From Toxoplasma gondii ME49 (lineage: Eukaryota > Apicomplexa > Conoidasida > Eucoccidiorida > Sarcocystidae): a stretch of DNA of 64,000 nt. Both the position numbers and the translations under genes were made by a program. The number at the start of each line of letters is the position of its first letter. Within the stretch, counting starts at the first letter, position 1. The stretch spans positions 5,958,174 to 6,022,173 of the forward strand of contig NC_031477.1 in NCBI RefSeq assembly GCF_000006565.2. Direction: 5' to 3'. This document shows positions 21,649 to 37,100 of this stretch, one piece after another. Under the pieces are notes generated by a model. That model worked only from the letters and a program-made list of their open reading frames with translations, did not search any database and was not told the origin of the DNA.

Positions 21649-24600
21649 AGTTTATCTTGCCTTTTATAGGTTGTATTATAAGAGTTTTACATAACGACTG
21701 CTACATTTGAAGGGGTCTAGCAGTCCTGCAGGTATGATGTATATGGAAGTTTTTTCTCCCGTCAGTAGACGTCGGCGGGAGTATGTTCAGGTCACTGAGG
21801 GTGGACAGAGAGAGAGAAAGTTGAAGGCACAGCGGAAGTGTGTCTGTCCGTGAATTAATCGCGGGCTTCAGACGATGGCTGCCCGCTTCGCGCCGAACTT
21901 TTTCGTTTGTTTTTCTTGTCCTTCATGCGGATGAGGTCGTAGCAAGTTTCCTGCCTGCCACACAGGACCCCCCTGTGCCTGGACGTGAGTGACTAAGTCA
22001 GTCGCTCTTTCTTCTGCCCAGATGCATGTGCATCCAGAAAGCGAAGCCGAGAGTTGAAAAGAGGAGGAGGGTGTCATTACGCTTCAGAGCGTTGTTTGGC
22101 TTCTTTTTTTTCGTTGGAAAGCGCGTTTTTCTGCCATCTCTGGAGACGCCCCTTTTTTCCCGATCTATCCACTGCGTGTCTTGCGGGAGCAAGAGGACGG
22201 TGGTGGTGCGAATCTTTTCTGCAAAACCCACACCGCGAGGTGGAGTCCGTGAGATCTTGCATGCGTTTGCGCCTTTTTTTCATCATCTGGCGCGCTGGCA
22301 CAAAAAGCATCTCACCTGCGCCCGCTGTCAGAAACAAAGACACATCTGCGGAAGTTAACTCTCCCGCCGTGAGCAGAACTTTGGTCGCCACCATCATCAG
22401 AAACGTTGTTTTGTGTCTCTCAAACAGTCCGCGATTGACGTAGCGATACACCTGGGGAAGAAACAGCCAGACCACCGCAGAGAGACACAGAGGCAGAGCG
22501 CTGGAGAATAGAGAGGCAGATGTCAAGAAACGGTAGGCGGCAGAGGGGTACAGAGACAAAGGGATAACTGGGTCGACAGACAGCCAGATGCAGAGGTAGC
22601 GAAAGGCAAGAGAGATGGAGCCTCAACTTCCGCTCTCTCTACAGGAAAAGAGAACTGACGTCGCGGACGGGACTCTCTGGACAAGCGTCAGAGGCCTGAA
22701 AAAAACGCTGCGTTTCAAACGTTCAACTCTGAGTCTCAAAGCAGCTGCAGAGTCTCATCGCCAGGCACCTCACTGTGAAAGAGACACACAGCACCGTCGT
22801 TTCCGCTATCCAAGTCGTTTTCCTGCGAAATGACGCGACCTCCTCTTTCCTAGTGCCACTGGTTCGGCGGACTATGCAAGTGGGTTCGCTGTATTCGCTG
22901 GAGCACGGCGAAACCATAGGAGGAGAAGACTGACTGGTCTCTGAAATTTCCATGAAAGCACCGGAGGTGCAAGGCTGTTCGGCGCCGTGGTGGCGACGCC
23001 GAGAAAGGATGCGGCGGAAGTCAGGCCTCGGTTTGGGCCGACGCACGGTCTCTCCACTTTGAGGAGGAGCTTATCTACAGTTTTTGCCACCCTGACGCAG
23101 CCTGCTTACTTGGTAGGTGAGAGCATCCACGATTCTTTCCACTCGTTTGTGCGTCGGCTGCGCTTTTTCGGAGCGGTGAATCGCGAGGTCGAACTGCTCC
23201 AGAAACTGCGCTAAAGACGAGTTGTACATCCAGCAAACGAGGGACATCTCGACCATGCAGAAGTAGAGAACAGAGCCGCGCGTCGCCACGGGTCGGTACT
23301 GTTCTCGCTTTTCGTTGATCTGGGAAGAGAGAGAACGGAGAGGACGCAGAAAAGAAGAGTAGCTGGGGTAACGGCAAGCAGGCCTTAGCCATATCGACAA
23401 AGTCTCCAGGCCAGAGGGAGTCCGCGTACGCGGCACTGAACACCTTCGCTGGGCCATGGAAAGAAAATGGAGAAATACTCCAGCTCACCAAGAGGACTCT
23501 GTGTGCGTCCGTGCTGTCTATCTGTGTTCGCCGGAAACAAGCACTGAGGTGCAGTTTCCATGATCTCCAGATGAGGAGCGACACCCGTTGTTGACTTCTC
23601 TTGCTTCGTCGAAAAAAAACCTGCGTTTTTTTTCTTGCGGACTTCGCTCTCTTCCTGGGGCTTTGAGTCACTTCAGAACACGATACGCGCTAATTCTAGC
23701 CGCTGTGGACTCTTGGACTCTCAAGTCTTTTTGGAATCTCGCGAACACAGATGAAAGCGTCCAAAACGAGCACTTCTAACTGACGTTACCAATCCAGCTG
23801 TTCCACTGGTGGGGTCTGGAGCAGGCAGAGACACAGCATGGCTGCCTAGACACTCGGAGCGAGCCTCCTCATGTTCGTTTCTTTGGTGTCTTTGCGTTCT
23901 TTGTTCTCGTTTCCAGTTTGCTGTCATCTTGGGCGCCCCCCGCCGCCCGTGCGTTTGCAGAGGAATTCTGTAGTGTTTCCAATATCATTATGACTGCGTT
24001 CGAAGATGGCCTGACACGGTCTGACTCTTCAGTTTTGCGGCTCAAGAACTGGAGGTTTTATCTTCTTTTCGTCTCTTTTTGCCGCAAACAGAGTCCTCCA
24101 TCCAACCGCGAAGCGCTGACATGTCCGGTCTCGATTTGGTTTCCTCTCTGGTCCGCTCTCAGTAGTCGGGGTCTGAACTCCCGCATGCGCCTCTCCTCGC
24201 TTACCTCGAGTTTCTTCTCCTGCGCATCCTTCAACTTCTTCTCGACTTCCTTCGCCTTCGCCTTTGTATTTCCTAACACCTCGATCAGTTCGGTGTCATC
24301 CAGCAGGTTGCCCTGCGACTTCGACAGTCTCTCGAGAAGCTGATCGTCGAGAGCCTGCAGAGCCTTTGTGTTCGAAGTCACTTCCTCCATCAGCAAATTC
24401 AGGCTCTCCTCCAAGGACCGCTGCTCCATCGACAGCACGCGACCCAGGAGCTGCTGCTCCAGTCCTAGCGAGTCACGCAAGGAGAGTCGAACTAATATGG
24501 TAGACACTCCGCAAGTTGCGCCAGTCACACAAAACCACTAGAAGTGAAGAATGGTCCTGGCGCTCCTTCGTAGCCTCGAAAACACGAACTTGAACTGCCA

Positions 24601-27600
24601 GTTCCGTGAAAAATGCGTCTCTCGCCACTCGAGTAAAGCCGCCCTGTCTCAATAGAGACTCTGAAGCTCCCTCGACGCGTTGAAGTCTGGCAAAGTCGTT
24701 TCCACGCAAACATGGAGGCGCAGCCTACGGGAGACCCGACTGTGGGAAGTCCGACCTGAGACGTACTGTTCACAAGTCAGCGTTTTTTGTTGGACTCGTT
24801 CAAAGTTCGCACTGTAGTGACCAGTATGTCGTCTACCCTGTAAGGAGCTCTTTCCTCGCAAAGACTACCATTCTCCCCAGTCTTTGAGAAACAGTGAGTA
24901 GTCTGCCCTGAACGACGCAACTTTCCTGTAAAGAAACCTCTCCTTCTGACGAGCAAGAGTGTTGTAGGTTTCTTGTCTGGGGGCTGCAGAAGCGAACGTG
25001 AAGCTGAGGCCCTCTGCGTCGCTGAGAAAAACGTAGAGACGCGTCCGGTTTCTAGAGAAGAGTTTGAGCCTTTTTTGACCGGCTTTAGAGGTCCACCAAT
25101 TCCCTCGAAAGCGTTGCCAGGCCTACCTTCTTGAGTGACTGTGAAGTCGATGACTGTGCACTTTGCTGAGAGCTCCGGGGAGAAATGCGGATTCGCAAGT
25201 TTCGTTGTGAGGTACAGTGTGAAGTCCGGATTGAACTCCACGAGTTGGTCAGACAAGTTCACAAAAAGTTTCTTCCCTTTTCGGAGAATCTGCTTTTCGA
25301 GAATCGGATCGATAAGCGGATTCACATCGTCGGTCACACCCTCTATCAGGATCGGCTTGCCCTCTTGCAGACAATATTCGAGCTGGTCTTTCAGTCTGGA
25401 AAACACCGAGAAGCTCACAGCAAGAGCAGACCTCAGGCGCTGCATGGGTGAATCTCTTTACGCGATCCCTTGTCTCTATCCTAGCGCATTTTTCTCACCG
25501 TCCTCCCTTTTTTATCACCCGCCTCGTATCTTCTTGCTTCTCGGTCTCTGTGTGTCTCCGAACAGACCGTCTCGGTTTTCCGTGTATCCGTGAAGCTTCC
25601 GCCACTATACAGCACCGAGAACGCATCCATTAAAGTGTATTTTTGTCCAAACGCTTCGATGAAACAATCCTTGTTCACTTAATAAGTACACCGCCCACCA
25701 CTGAGGCAACGCTCAGACGCGCGCTTGCGAAAAAGACTTCACAGATCTCTTCAGAGACTCAAAGATGCGGAACCTAAGGCTTGCTTCTTTTCTCCCCTAC
25801 AGAACGTCCATGTCTTTTGTCGACGAACTGTTTCCTACCTGGGACTCGACATGGTCGTGAGGCACTGCTTCGCGCCCTGCATGCGGCCTTCTTCTTTCTT
25901 CTTTATCCAGTTCAGCGCCTGACCTTGAGGATCCACCATGAGAGCGTATCTTGAAGATCGTGTGACGAGAATTGCGTTTTGAACTGAGAGTTCGTCTGCC
26001 GGTAAACCTTGCAGATTCCATTCTCCAATTGTTCCCTGGTCGACAAGAACCTCCACGATATTCACATCCTCGGATGCAGGAATCCCTTGTCGTTTACACA
26101 TCGCCCCGAAACACCTGAGAACATACGAAAAAACATGAAACATGAACATGAGAAAAAAACAGCAACAGAGACGCCTGGCCTTCACTTCCAATTAGTGGGA
26201 GAGCTCGTCATAATCCACAACGCCTCCAAGAGGGAGGCAGAGGGTCGGTCGACTCGGAGTCGACTTCGTCTTGGAGACATGCGCATACACCTGATAATGA
26301 GACGGTCTTTCTTACCGACGCATGCAAACCGAAACATGGAAAAGAATGGAGTAGAGAGCCGCAAACAAATGATCAAGACATCGATTCATACACAAAGGAA
26401 TCCGTGCTCACACACATGTGACTCGATGCACTGGCGTGTATCTGCGCAAGTAAATAAAAATCTGTCTAGATATATTCATACATATATATATATATATGTA
26501 TATTGTCGTGTAGTATATTTATTCATATCCATATATCTATTTGTGTGGCTATTTATCTAGACATGCAGTTACACACACGTCCATGTACTTATTCTTGATC
26601 ATATTTATATATATTTATATGGATAAGGCTCCGCCTTCAGAAGTGACCTCTTCATGTCGGCATTTTCGAAGGACAAAGACGGAACGAGAATTCGAAGAAG
26701 AAAGAGGAGAGACAGTGGGAAAATCTCTGATTCTTCTCACTCTTTGCGCATTCGCATGCGGTACTCCGCGTTGAAGGGTCCGCAGTAGGAGACGAAGCCG
26801 GCGACCACGGTGATGTCACCGACAAGTTTCTTTCTTCTTTCGGCGAATGTGTTTGAGTCCTCTGTCCTGAAACAAGAAACAAAAGCGACAAAGAAGGGAA
26901 AACAAAAGGCTGATCATATCTATCACAACCACCACACAGATAGGGAGAGGTACTCTAGACAGAGAGGAAGATAGACTACTTAACAGGTAGTCAGATATGC
27001 ATCTACGTATGCAAATATATATATATATATATATGTATATATATGTATATATATACATATGTATACTTGTGTCACACAGGAGTGTGCGACTGTGAATATA
27101 TATTATTGCTGCAGGGTATTCATCGACGTCCAGAGTTGCACTAACTTGTATTGTAAACCCGCAAACAGATCTGCATGAACGCATACATCCGTTCGCATAT
27201 ACACAAACGATGAGGTCCACGCAGAGGAGCGAAAAAAAGAATGATAGCTCAGTACACAGAAAGAGAGGAGCACATGGAAAAGTTCGGTGTTTCGCAATCG
27301 CAGCATACTGACGTTGAACATGGACGAGAGTCGGTGAGTCAGAAGAGGTTGAAACGGACGGATAGAGATATGGAGAGACAGAAGCGAGAGGACGGTACGC
27401 AGTCACTGTACGGCGTCTTGCAGAGAGATGCATTCAGAGATGGGTGACAAATCTCTCGCGCAGATGAGAGTGAAGTGTGTGTGTGTGTGTATGTGGACGG
27501 ACCATCTCGTTTTTTCGCCTGCGAGGCCGTTGATAAGTTTATTGGCTTGGTCCATTTTTCGCTTCGTCGCAAGCGCGCGTTGTTCCAGCTCCGTCTTGGC

Positions 27601-30600
27601 AGATAAGGCAGCCTCAAACTGCTTGTTGATGTCTCGCAGAGTAGCCTGCGCCTGCGCAAGTTCCGCCTCAGCCTCAGCGAGCTGGCGGAGAGCAACGTCG
27701 ACTCTGCGTCACAGCCGAAAAACCGCGAGCGCAAGTCTCGAAGATGTAAAAACGCAGTCTCCACGCACAACCGGAAGTACTGAAGAAGGAAGCAGAGGAG
27801 AGTCGAGTCTCCTCGGACCATCCCAGCGTCGACATCAAAAATAGCAGCAACCACGCAGAGGAACCCAGGAGACAAGAAAGAGAGAGACTGTCGGAGACCG
27901 GTGCCCGTCCGATGCAGTCTTACAGGTTTCGACAGCTTCAGACACACAGACAGTCAAACGTATGGAGAGAGATAAATCTAGATAGGAAGACTGAGGCAGG
28001 TACGCACACGTACATATAAAAACTATACATATACATATGCATATATATATACATATATATAGATACATGTATATATATATATATATATATGAATGTGTGT
28101 ACGTTTTTACTTGCATAGGTAGAACTGGAGAGAGCGAAAAAAGAAGCAGAGAGAAATGGAGCTAGAGACGGACCGGAAGGAAGAGCAGAGAAATCGTGAA
28201 AAAGGAGGTACACAGAGAGTGAAGGGGAAGGAAGGAAGAAAAGACAGAGCGAGGCAAAGGAGAAGAAAAGGAAAGGGGAGTGCAGCCAACTTCTCTCTCG
28301 GCGTCTTTGACAAACGCGAAACGCCCTCACGAACCTAGCCGTTTGGATTTTGAGGTAGTCCATTTTAGGCTTGACAATTTTCGCTGCCTCGTGGTACATG
28401 ACCATGGCGCCGACCCATTTGCACAAGCCTGTAGAGAGAGAACGCAGACAACACTGGCACTTCAAGAAGGATAAGGAAACGCATGCACTGCGGATCAGCA
28501 GAAATCAAAATCAGCAGAGATGTGAATAGCTACGCAGGTAACCATCTCCACACCTAGGCGCATGCATATGTGGGTATATCGCCAGAGATCACCGCACAAA
28601 CATTACAAACGTATTTCTACTGATGCGTATATGTATATCTATACACGAATATACATATACATACGTATACATATGCAAATGTATGGAGTAGAGGGGCACT
28701 AGGCTGCAATGTGAACACTCGTAAAAAAGAGTATATGGATATATATTATATGTGCATGCGATGCGAAGGACTCTGCTGGGCGTCTGTTTCTGTATCGGTG
28801 TTTCTCTGGACTCAGGAAAGAAGAGTCATTTTTAAAAGTTCCCGTTGATCTCCCTGTGTGTGGAGCAGACGCCATGCAGAGACTCCAAAAAGGAAACATG
28901 CCGCATGCGTTTCCAACACTGGTCGACTTGACGAATTGCGGTGCCTCGGCAGCTGTGTACAGATTGCCCTAGGTGAGAATGGAGAGATTTGGGCAGGTCT
29001 ATGGACAGACAAATGCACTGATTTGTGAATGCGTCAATCGATGGGTGAAACGCTCCAAAGAGGCAGACAGACACAAAGGTATAAAATTATATGCATGTCA
29101 ATATATTTAGATAAAGGGGTGGATACCTCCGCGGCTGGATGACGCAAGTCAAGAGATAGGTGAGATGATAGGTAGGCAGAGAGACAGAGAGTTAGAAGTA
29201 GACAGATTCACAAAAATAAAACAGGAAACAGGAGCAAGTTGAACATCGATGAAGGAGAAGAGAAACGAAACTCCAGTGGAGGTTGCAGGTCCAGTAAGAC
29301 TCAGGAAACTCGGACTTTTCCCTCCCGCCCACCTTCAGCTGCATTTGAGGCTTTTTTCGCGACGGCGGGATTGAAGTTTTCGAGTTCCAAGTACGGCATC
29401 AGGAGTTCGCATGTTTCGTCGTTAATGTTGTCTTTTTCATTCTGAAGGCCGAGAGAAAGAGAGAGACAGCAGCTGAGAAGCAAGACGTTTTTTCTGTTCA
29501 GCCTGGAACGCAGAGAAACGCGGGGAAAAGGCACTTGCCTCTCAGAGACGCTTCCCTGTTTTCGCGTTTTCTACGCAGGTCGAGCTGCGCTAAAAAGACC
29601 GACGAGCAGAAAAGAAAAAAACGCATCCGAACACAGAAGAAAGCTTCGATTCTCGCAAAGGACAAGACAAGAGGGGAGAAGCGCAAACGTCGGAAGGATT
29701 CGGCGTCGAACGCATTCTGGAGTTTCCTTCTGTTGTCGCTCGCGTTTTATCTTGTCCTGTTTGCACCGTCGAGACTCGCGCTTCGCGCAGTGGTGACGGT
29801 TGACCTCCCGTGATCCTCGAGGTTTCCTCTCCGTCGGATCTGTCTCTCCTCCCCTCCTCCGCATTCGTCGCCATGGCTCCCGCGTCGCCGGCTGGGCCTT
29901 CGAGGCTCCGTCCGCGCGTACCTTGGAGAAGTCGAAGAGAGTGCTGAGGAAGCGGACGTCAGCCATCATCGCCTTGGCAGTTTCGTCGAAGGAGTCGTGG
30001 ATGAAGTCGACAGTCTTCTTGTTGATGACTTTCGCCTCCATGCGAACGTCCACGAGTTTCGTTTGCAGCAGAATCATCACGCCGTCAAACACGAGACGAA
30101 TGATGTCTGAAGGCGTCTTCATCGTCTTCAGCTCGACGATGTCCTTCGCCGTGATCGACTTCACCGCATTCTCCGCCTCCTGCAAGTAAGGCAACGCCTG
30201 CTGCAAGTCGCGATTCGCTTCCTCCTGCTCCACTTCGATTCGTTCCTTGTTCGCCAGGCACTCGTCGCGGAACGCCCCCACCTGCAGGCAGCGGGAGGAA
30301 GCTCCACGAGACAAGTCACCGGAGCGACCCTGGCGACAGCCGCGGCGAGACGACGTTCGAAGCGAAGAGGGAGAGAAAAGAGGTCACAAACAGGCGAAGC
30401 GGCAAAGAGAAGAAAGTGCAGGCGACGCGACGAAGAGAACGACGAAAAGAGTGACGGACGACGAAGGTGGTGATGACGGGTGACGAGATCTGCGTACTTG
30501 TTCGCTCTTCTTTTGTGCCTTGGCAGACTCGCTCTGCACCTTGACGAGCAGTTGATTCGTCTGTTCCTCAGACTCGCGCAGTTTCTTCTCTTCGTCTTTC

Positions 30601-33512
30601 AGCTTCACTTTCATTTGCTTGATGTCCTGGGCAGCTTGGTTCAGCTTCAGAAGTCCGACGTTCACGCTGAACGTTGGAGAAACAGGAAACCAAGGCAGGT
30701 GAGAAAAGCTGCAAACGAGGAGGACCCAGCACACATACGGCCGCGACGAAGGCACAACCGACGCGCATGCAGGCGCCAGAGAACGCGAAGTCGAGGAGAG
30801 AGGAAAAAGAAGCAGGTAAAAGAGAGATGAGAAAACAGAGGAGAGACAGACGGCAGGGACAAAAACGCGAGAACCGCGGTGTGCGCCGCGGCATCCACAG
30901 CGGAGGAAGAAGAGGAAAGTCAAAGACTGAGTCCTTTGAAAAAGATGTTTTCTGTCTCGCGTTCCTCACACTCACCTGTGTTCCAGATTATTGACTTCTT
31001 TGAATTTTTCCGCGTAGACGAGTTTGTAAAAGCTGAGGAAAGAGAGATAAGACTTCGGCGTCACGTAAACATGTCTCCTCATTCGTAAAAAGTATTCTTC
31101 ACACATGCGTCCCACCTGCAAAGGCAACATCCGAAAAGCCACAGGCGAAGTTGTCGACTCACAGACCTGCCCGGAAATGTTTGAACATGCAGAAAACGCG
31201 CAAACAAGGATCAACCTTCACATCGCCGTGTGGCAGTGCAAAGGCTGGCTTAGATCAGCATTCTTTCAAAAATAAATAATATACATATTTATATTTATAT
31301 ATATATATATATATATATTGTTATATATGTATATATATATATAGATAGATGAGGTCGACACTCCCATTTAGGCAAGAGGAAAGCCGACGAATGTGATATG
31401 CGTAGGACGCAATGCATGTGGATCAACGCGGGATGGAGCATTTCACCAGATTTAGCGCAGCAAGCCGAAGCAGGACGGGGCTGTGTTGGCGCAGGCGCGG
31501 TCGGCGCTTCGACAGAGAGTGGGGGTGACAGAGCAGAGCGAAGACGGCAGGGAAAATGGCACAAAACTGGAAGAAAACTAAACACCCGATCACATCTCAG
31601 TGGCAGTGAAGAAAGGGACGTTCTACGCAACGGAAAAACACAGAGAAATGTGCGCAGAAAACCCCAGAGATAATTAGTGCGTGTCGATGTATGTTTATTT
31701 CTGCATTCATATATTAACATATATATATATATTAATATATATATGTATATATGTATAACGTGTATCCTGGCATGCGCGTCTAGATATGCATACATGTTAT
31801 TTAGGTTGCTACGTCGAGCTGTATGAATAGAACGACGTCTGTATGTTGGGGCGTAGGGACGGGCAGATGGAAATGCATTTTTGCCCTGAGGTGTGTCAAT
31901 GCGAGTGTATTTGGTCGTTAGTCTTTGGAGACACGGTTTGTTCTATGGTCAAGGATAGAAAAATGAAGACGCAAGCGGCTGTGCATGCGCTCAGAAGCTG
32001 GGCAGCGAGAAACAATTTGCTCGGGGGTGTGACAGCAGCGTTTCCGCACCCGCTGAAGGCGTAAAGCTGTTTATCTCCTAACATGTATGACTCAGGTCTA
32101 AAGCCGTAGCTGAAGAATACTAGAATGGCGACCAAATTCGTTTCCTGGAGAAGATGTTTCCAATCTAAAAGTACGAGAGCGGAACGGGAGAAGGAGACGC
32201 CGTGACTTGCGCAGCAAAGAGAAAAACGCCTTTGCAGAGGTTTCCGAAACAACGATTCTACAGACCTACGACGGGACCGGTTCCGTGACTCAACCTCAGT
32301 CGGCTGCTCAAAAGAGTCTCAAAAACCAGGTTTGAAAGAGAGACATTTCGCGCCTACATCGGTGTGAATTCTCCCCATGGCTGAGAAGAGAGTCGCCTTC
32401 TTTTCGGGGCTCGCGTCGATCTCAAAGTCATGCAGAAACCGCGAAGACACGGCGACGAGAGCATCTTCTGGCCAAGGCAAAAACCAGTCGATCGTCGTGC
32501 TGAACAGAGCGGGGAATTTCTGCGCTCTCTCTGAAAAACAAAAGACAATTCAGACGCGCGCGCGCGATGAAGTCAACTTAGGTCTCACCCTGCATGCAGC
32601 GCCAGAGGCAGCCGCTTGAAGCCCTCGAAAGAAATACAAGCAGGTGCACGCATTCGAAATAGGCGATTCAATGCATGAGTACTGACAAAAATAAACACAT
32701 ATTTATATATATACATTTTTAAACGCATCTGCTTGCGTATATATATATATATATATATGTGTGTGTATATCGACACATTCATATCGGTAAATACACACAT
32801 ACACACATACACACACATGCAGACAAAGCTCTTCAGTCTGTGCATGTGGAGACAGAATTCTTCCGCGCCTGCACCTACGAATGCAACTCAGTTTTAAGAC
32901 ACAGTTGTATACGCGTATATATTCAGGTGAGTTACGAATTCTCTGACGGTTTTGCCCCGGTCAAAATCGAGGAGAGAATTCCTTCACCTGCAAACTTTGA
33001 AGAAAGTGGGGAAAAGCAGAGAACGACGTGCAAATTGTCCCGAACGCGATCCATGAAAAAGTTGTACAGGTTCACAAGATTCTCTTCTTGGTTCGGCCTC
33101 TCCTTGATGAAATCCGCGCGCCGCTCGGCCACCATGTCTGCAGAAGAGAGAGAAAAACGAACTGGATGGCGTGAGAAGCGAGACACAGGAGGTGAGAGAG
33201 AGCCAAGAGGATCGCAGACAGCTTTTGAGGCAAAGTCTGCAGAGAAGAAGAAAAAACTCGTTACGCAGCTCAGCATCGTCGGCCTACGCGAAAAAACACC
33301 GTACTAGGAATGCGAAAACCGTCGCCGTGCATGAGAGAGGTCCTCGTTGTCCAGCAGAATATGCTTCTTAAACCAGTGTGCGTATCTTCAGTGCGACTCA
33401 GCTTCTCCTTGTTCTCTCTCCATACAAAAGCTGGGGAGCGACAGAGTCATCTGACGGGTCGCTCTCTCGACTCGCAAACAAGATATACACATATATATAT
33501 CCATATATATAT

Positions 33513-33543
<31 letters not shown>

Positions 33544-33599
33544 GCACCTGTCCAACCTACATGTAGGCGTCTGTCTCCATGTTTATATATGTTGATATG

Positions 33600-33637
<38 letters not shown>

Positions 33638-34157
33638 TGCACAGCGTCACACAGACCTATGTGTCGATGTACTGGTGCATATCTGTCACCTCACGCATAT
33701 AGAATAGTGGCAGGAACCTTGTTTCTGTGGTGCGTAGCTGTCTGCCTCGGAAGTTCACCAGGTGTATCTCTGCGTTTTTCTTACTGTCTCTCTCGTCTTT
33801 AGCAAAGAGCCCTGCGACTTCTCCGGTGGAGAGGAGGGAGTTGAAGTACTCGAGAAATCCTTCGCTTTTGATTTCCAAGTCCGTCAAGAGGAACGTCGTC
33901 GCTTGATTCTTCTGGCCCGCCGAGGCGTACAGACATCGCAGGTCGTCGAAGAGGGCGTTGTCGTTGTACGTCTTCGTGACTGTAATTTGGAAAGTGAAGT
34001 GCCCAGCGATGTAGGCGGCGAGTCGAGCAAGCGACTGCTTCCCAGAGCCTCCGACTCCGACGAGCATTGCGGATCCTCTCGGCATCTGCAGGCAAACTCC
34101 GCTGCTTCGTGTATCCTCTTCTCTCTTCTCCCAGGAAAACCAACACAGCAGTATATA

Positions 34158-34198
<41 letters not shown>

Positions 34199-37100
34199 GA
34201 TTACTTATACATGTATAAACGCACATGCCATATATATATATATATATATGTAGAGAGAGAGACGTAGATAAGGGAATTGACATGACTCCTGGTACGTACC
34301 TACGTGCATATGAATATCGAGGAAGGTCGGTGTCTTTCACATGTGTGCGTACACAAGAAGAGAGAGAGATGGAGAGATGAAGAATGAAAGCGATTCCCTC
34401 GCTTTTTTTCATGTGGGCAGCGCTATATCTTCGACAGGCGGCTGGCAGCGAAGACGATCCTCCACTGCATCGACTTTTCCTCCTTTCCAACTCTTTTCGT
34501 GTACCGCAACGAAGAACGAACTCAAGAAGAAAATGACAGGGAAAAGGCACGCAGGTGTGTGTGCATCCCCACTGCAGAGAAAAGCGAGTGTTGATTGCTG
34601 TCTCCTGCTCTGCAAGGGAGGCGCGCACTGGGCCTCCCTTCGTCAAGAGTCACGGTGTTGACCTTTTCAGAAATACGCCTTCACAGGTAGAGACCGTTTC
34701 GCGCTACTCAGCTAACGAAAGGTCTGTCGTCGACGGCGCGAAGCTGGCGATCAGAGACCTCAAGATTTGTACGAGGCGTCCGACGCATGGCGACTCGGGG
34801 ACAGAAGGAAAAGACAGCAGGGGCACTGGCGCAACGCCAAAGGCGAGAGCTCTTTCTGCGTACTTGAATAATTCTGGAAATCGCCATGAGGTGGGTGACA
34901 GCGGCGTCGAACATAACGAGATTCATTTGTTTTGACGGATTGTCTTCGTTGTACTTCTCCAGATAGAAGTTCACTTTCGCGCGCACGACGTCGAGACTCG
35001 GCACCGGTTCGTAGATCTTCGGCGCCGGCAGCAACTCGCCACTTTCGTCTTCGACGCCTTCCCGTAAAAAGTCCGCAAACCTGGAGGCGACAAAGACAAG
35101 GAAAACGAGTTTCGGGTGTGCGTCCAGACTCTGTGCATGCGCAGGGACAGAACGAGAGGAAGATGCCGCGAAAACGGAGAGCGAGACGCTGGAGCGAGCA
35201 GGCAGGCGACCTCCTCCCGCGGCAGGCGCACCGCATGCCGTCAACCGATGCTGACATACGCTCATATGTGTACACGGTTCTGGATGCAAGGACCTGTGCA
35301 TTCACAGAAATCCAGAGGACTCCAGGAAGCCAGCTGCCTCTGCGAATACATGATCCTAGCGTCTGAAAGTCAAGATCTCGCGACGGCGAGTCTTGCGCGA
35401 ACCACACACATCGAAACGCGCATCCCCACAGACAAAGACATATATACATACATATATATATACATATATATACATATTTATACATATACATATATATATA
35501 TGCTTGTCTCGAGGTGCTTGTGGTGAGTTACCACGGCGTCTCGTGGACGGCTTTTGCGAGTTCTCTTCCAAAGTGAGTGGAGCAGACTTCGTGGGCAGCC
35601 TGGTGCACAAACTGCTTGTCGACTTCTCTCGAGAGTTTGTCGGCGAAGACGCGCAAGCACTCGTTCTTCCAAAGGCCCACTAGCCTCTCTTCGCTGGTCA
35701 GTACTTCCAGAGGACAAGAGAGAACTCCTTGAAATACTCGAGACAAGTCGCGCATGTTGAAGACGTAGTGAAAGCGGTTCGGAGTCGGCAGCAAGGTCTT
35801 CTTCACATTCAACCACAAATCAATCGTCGCCTTCGTCAAACGAGAAGACAACTCCACAACCTGAAACGCCACACAGGTTCACACACTTGCAATCCGAGAC
35901 AATTATAGACCTACGTATATATATATATATATATACGCATAGGTATACATATATAGATATATATAGATATAGATATATATAGATATAGATATATATAGAT
36001 ATAGATATATATAGATATAGATATATATATACATATATATATATAAAGATATGTCTATTCGAGTGTTCGCCTCTATTTGCGTGCTTGCACATGCAGATGG
36101 AGGTGAATGCAGTGTGTACAGGTATTTGCGGACAGATGGAGACGTTAGAATTAACTTGCGCAGACACTGACGGATGCACCGACTCAGAGATGTAGTAGAT
36201 GTACACCTGTATATATATATATATATAATTACATAGAGAGAGACGCCGCAGGAACAGAGATGGTCCGTGTGGCTTGATTGCGGTGCTTTGTTGGTGTGTA
36301 TGGTGATAGAAAGATGCCTGTTTGATTCCCTGCAGACCTTGGGAGACGCGGCCTTGGGAGTAAAGCGAGAGCGAAGCATCGCTCCGTAGATGTTGTCGAC
36401 GGACGCGAGAGAGGGGAGAATCATGTTGAAAGAAAAAAATTTGGACTTCAGGCGGTTGGGGATGTCGTTGCGACCGCCGCCGGGGTGATTCATCGCGCCC
36501 AAGTACTGCATACCAATTACGGTCTTGAAGTCTCCTCTGGCGAGAGAGAACAAGAGGAAGGAGAAGAGAAAGGAGGAGGCGAAGAGGTTGGAGGAACGAG
36601 AAGAAAGAAAAGAAAGGACAGGTATATGGAGGAGGATGAAGAAGAATGAGAGAGAAGAGAGAAAGAGAGAGAGAAGGCGGAAGAGAGAGGAAAAAAGCAG
36701 AGACAGACGAGAAGAAGGAGACTGAGAGAGAGGACGAGAGCCAGTGAAAGAAGAGAGAGAAAGAAAAGAACAATGGGAGACGAAATCGGGGAGGAGAAGA
36801 CTGGACGCTTGAGAACAACTTCACGAACGAAAGCGATGTCCAGGTGTGGCATCCCTGTAGAATTTTGATTTCTTCCTTTCCTTTTTTTCTCTCTCCCTTG
36901 ACTGGTCCGTCCACTCTGTCCTCTGAGCTCATTCCCGCGCTGCCTTTCGTCGCATGTATCTTCCTTTCTGTCTCTGTTTCCGCGGACATTCCTCTCGACC
37001 TCTTTCTCTGTTCTCTTTTCTTTCGGCCTGCCTCGCCACGATGTGTGGTGGCATCAAGGACGCAACTGGAAACCGGCACTTGGGTGGACGCAATGTCTGC

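Larger units (their letters stand above)
17072..23319 (-). other. Dynein AAA6
   Basis: Exons 53-58 in the window. Markers are [75 protein letters not shown] and [19 protein letters not shown]. The joint from 19484 to 18227 lacks the His found before DFRLW in many dyneins; both splice sites are good, so this looks like real variation and not a missed exon. Confidence 0.92.
30976..35080 (-). other. Dynein AAA4
   Basis: Exons 39-43 in the window encode AAA4. The P-loop GVGGSGKQ is at 34035-34058, with Gln in place of Ser/Thr after Lys, which is normal for AAA4 of axonemal chains. Further markers are [29 protein letters not shown] and [12 protein letters not shown]. The last of these leads directly into the stalk. 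Confidence 0.93.
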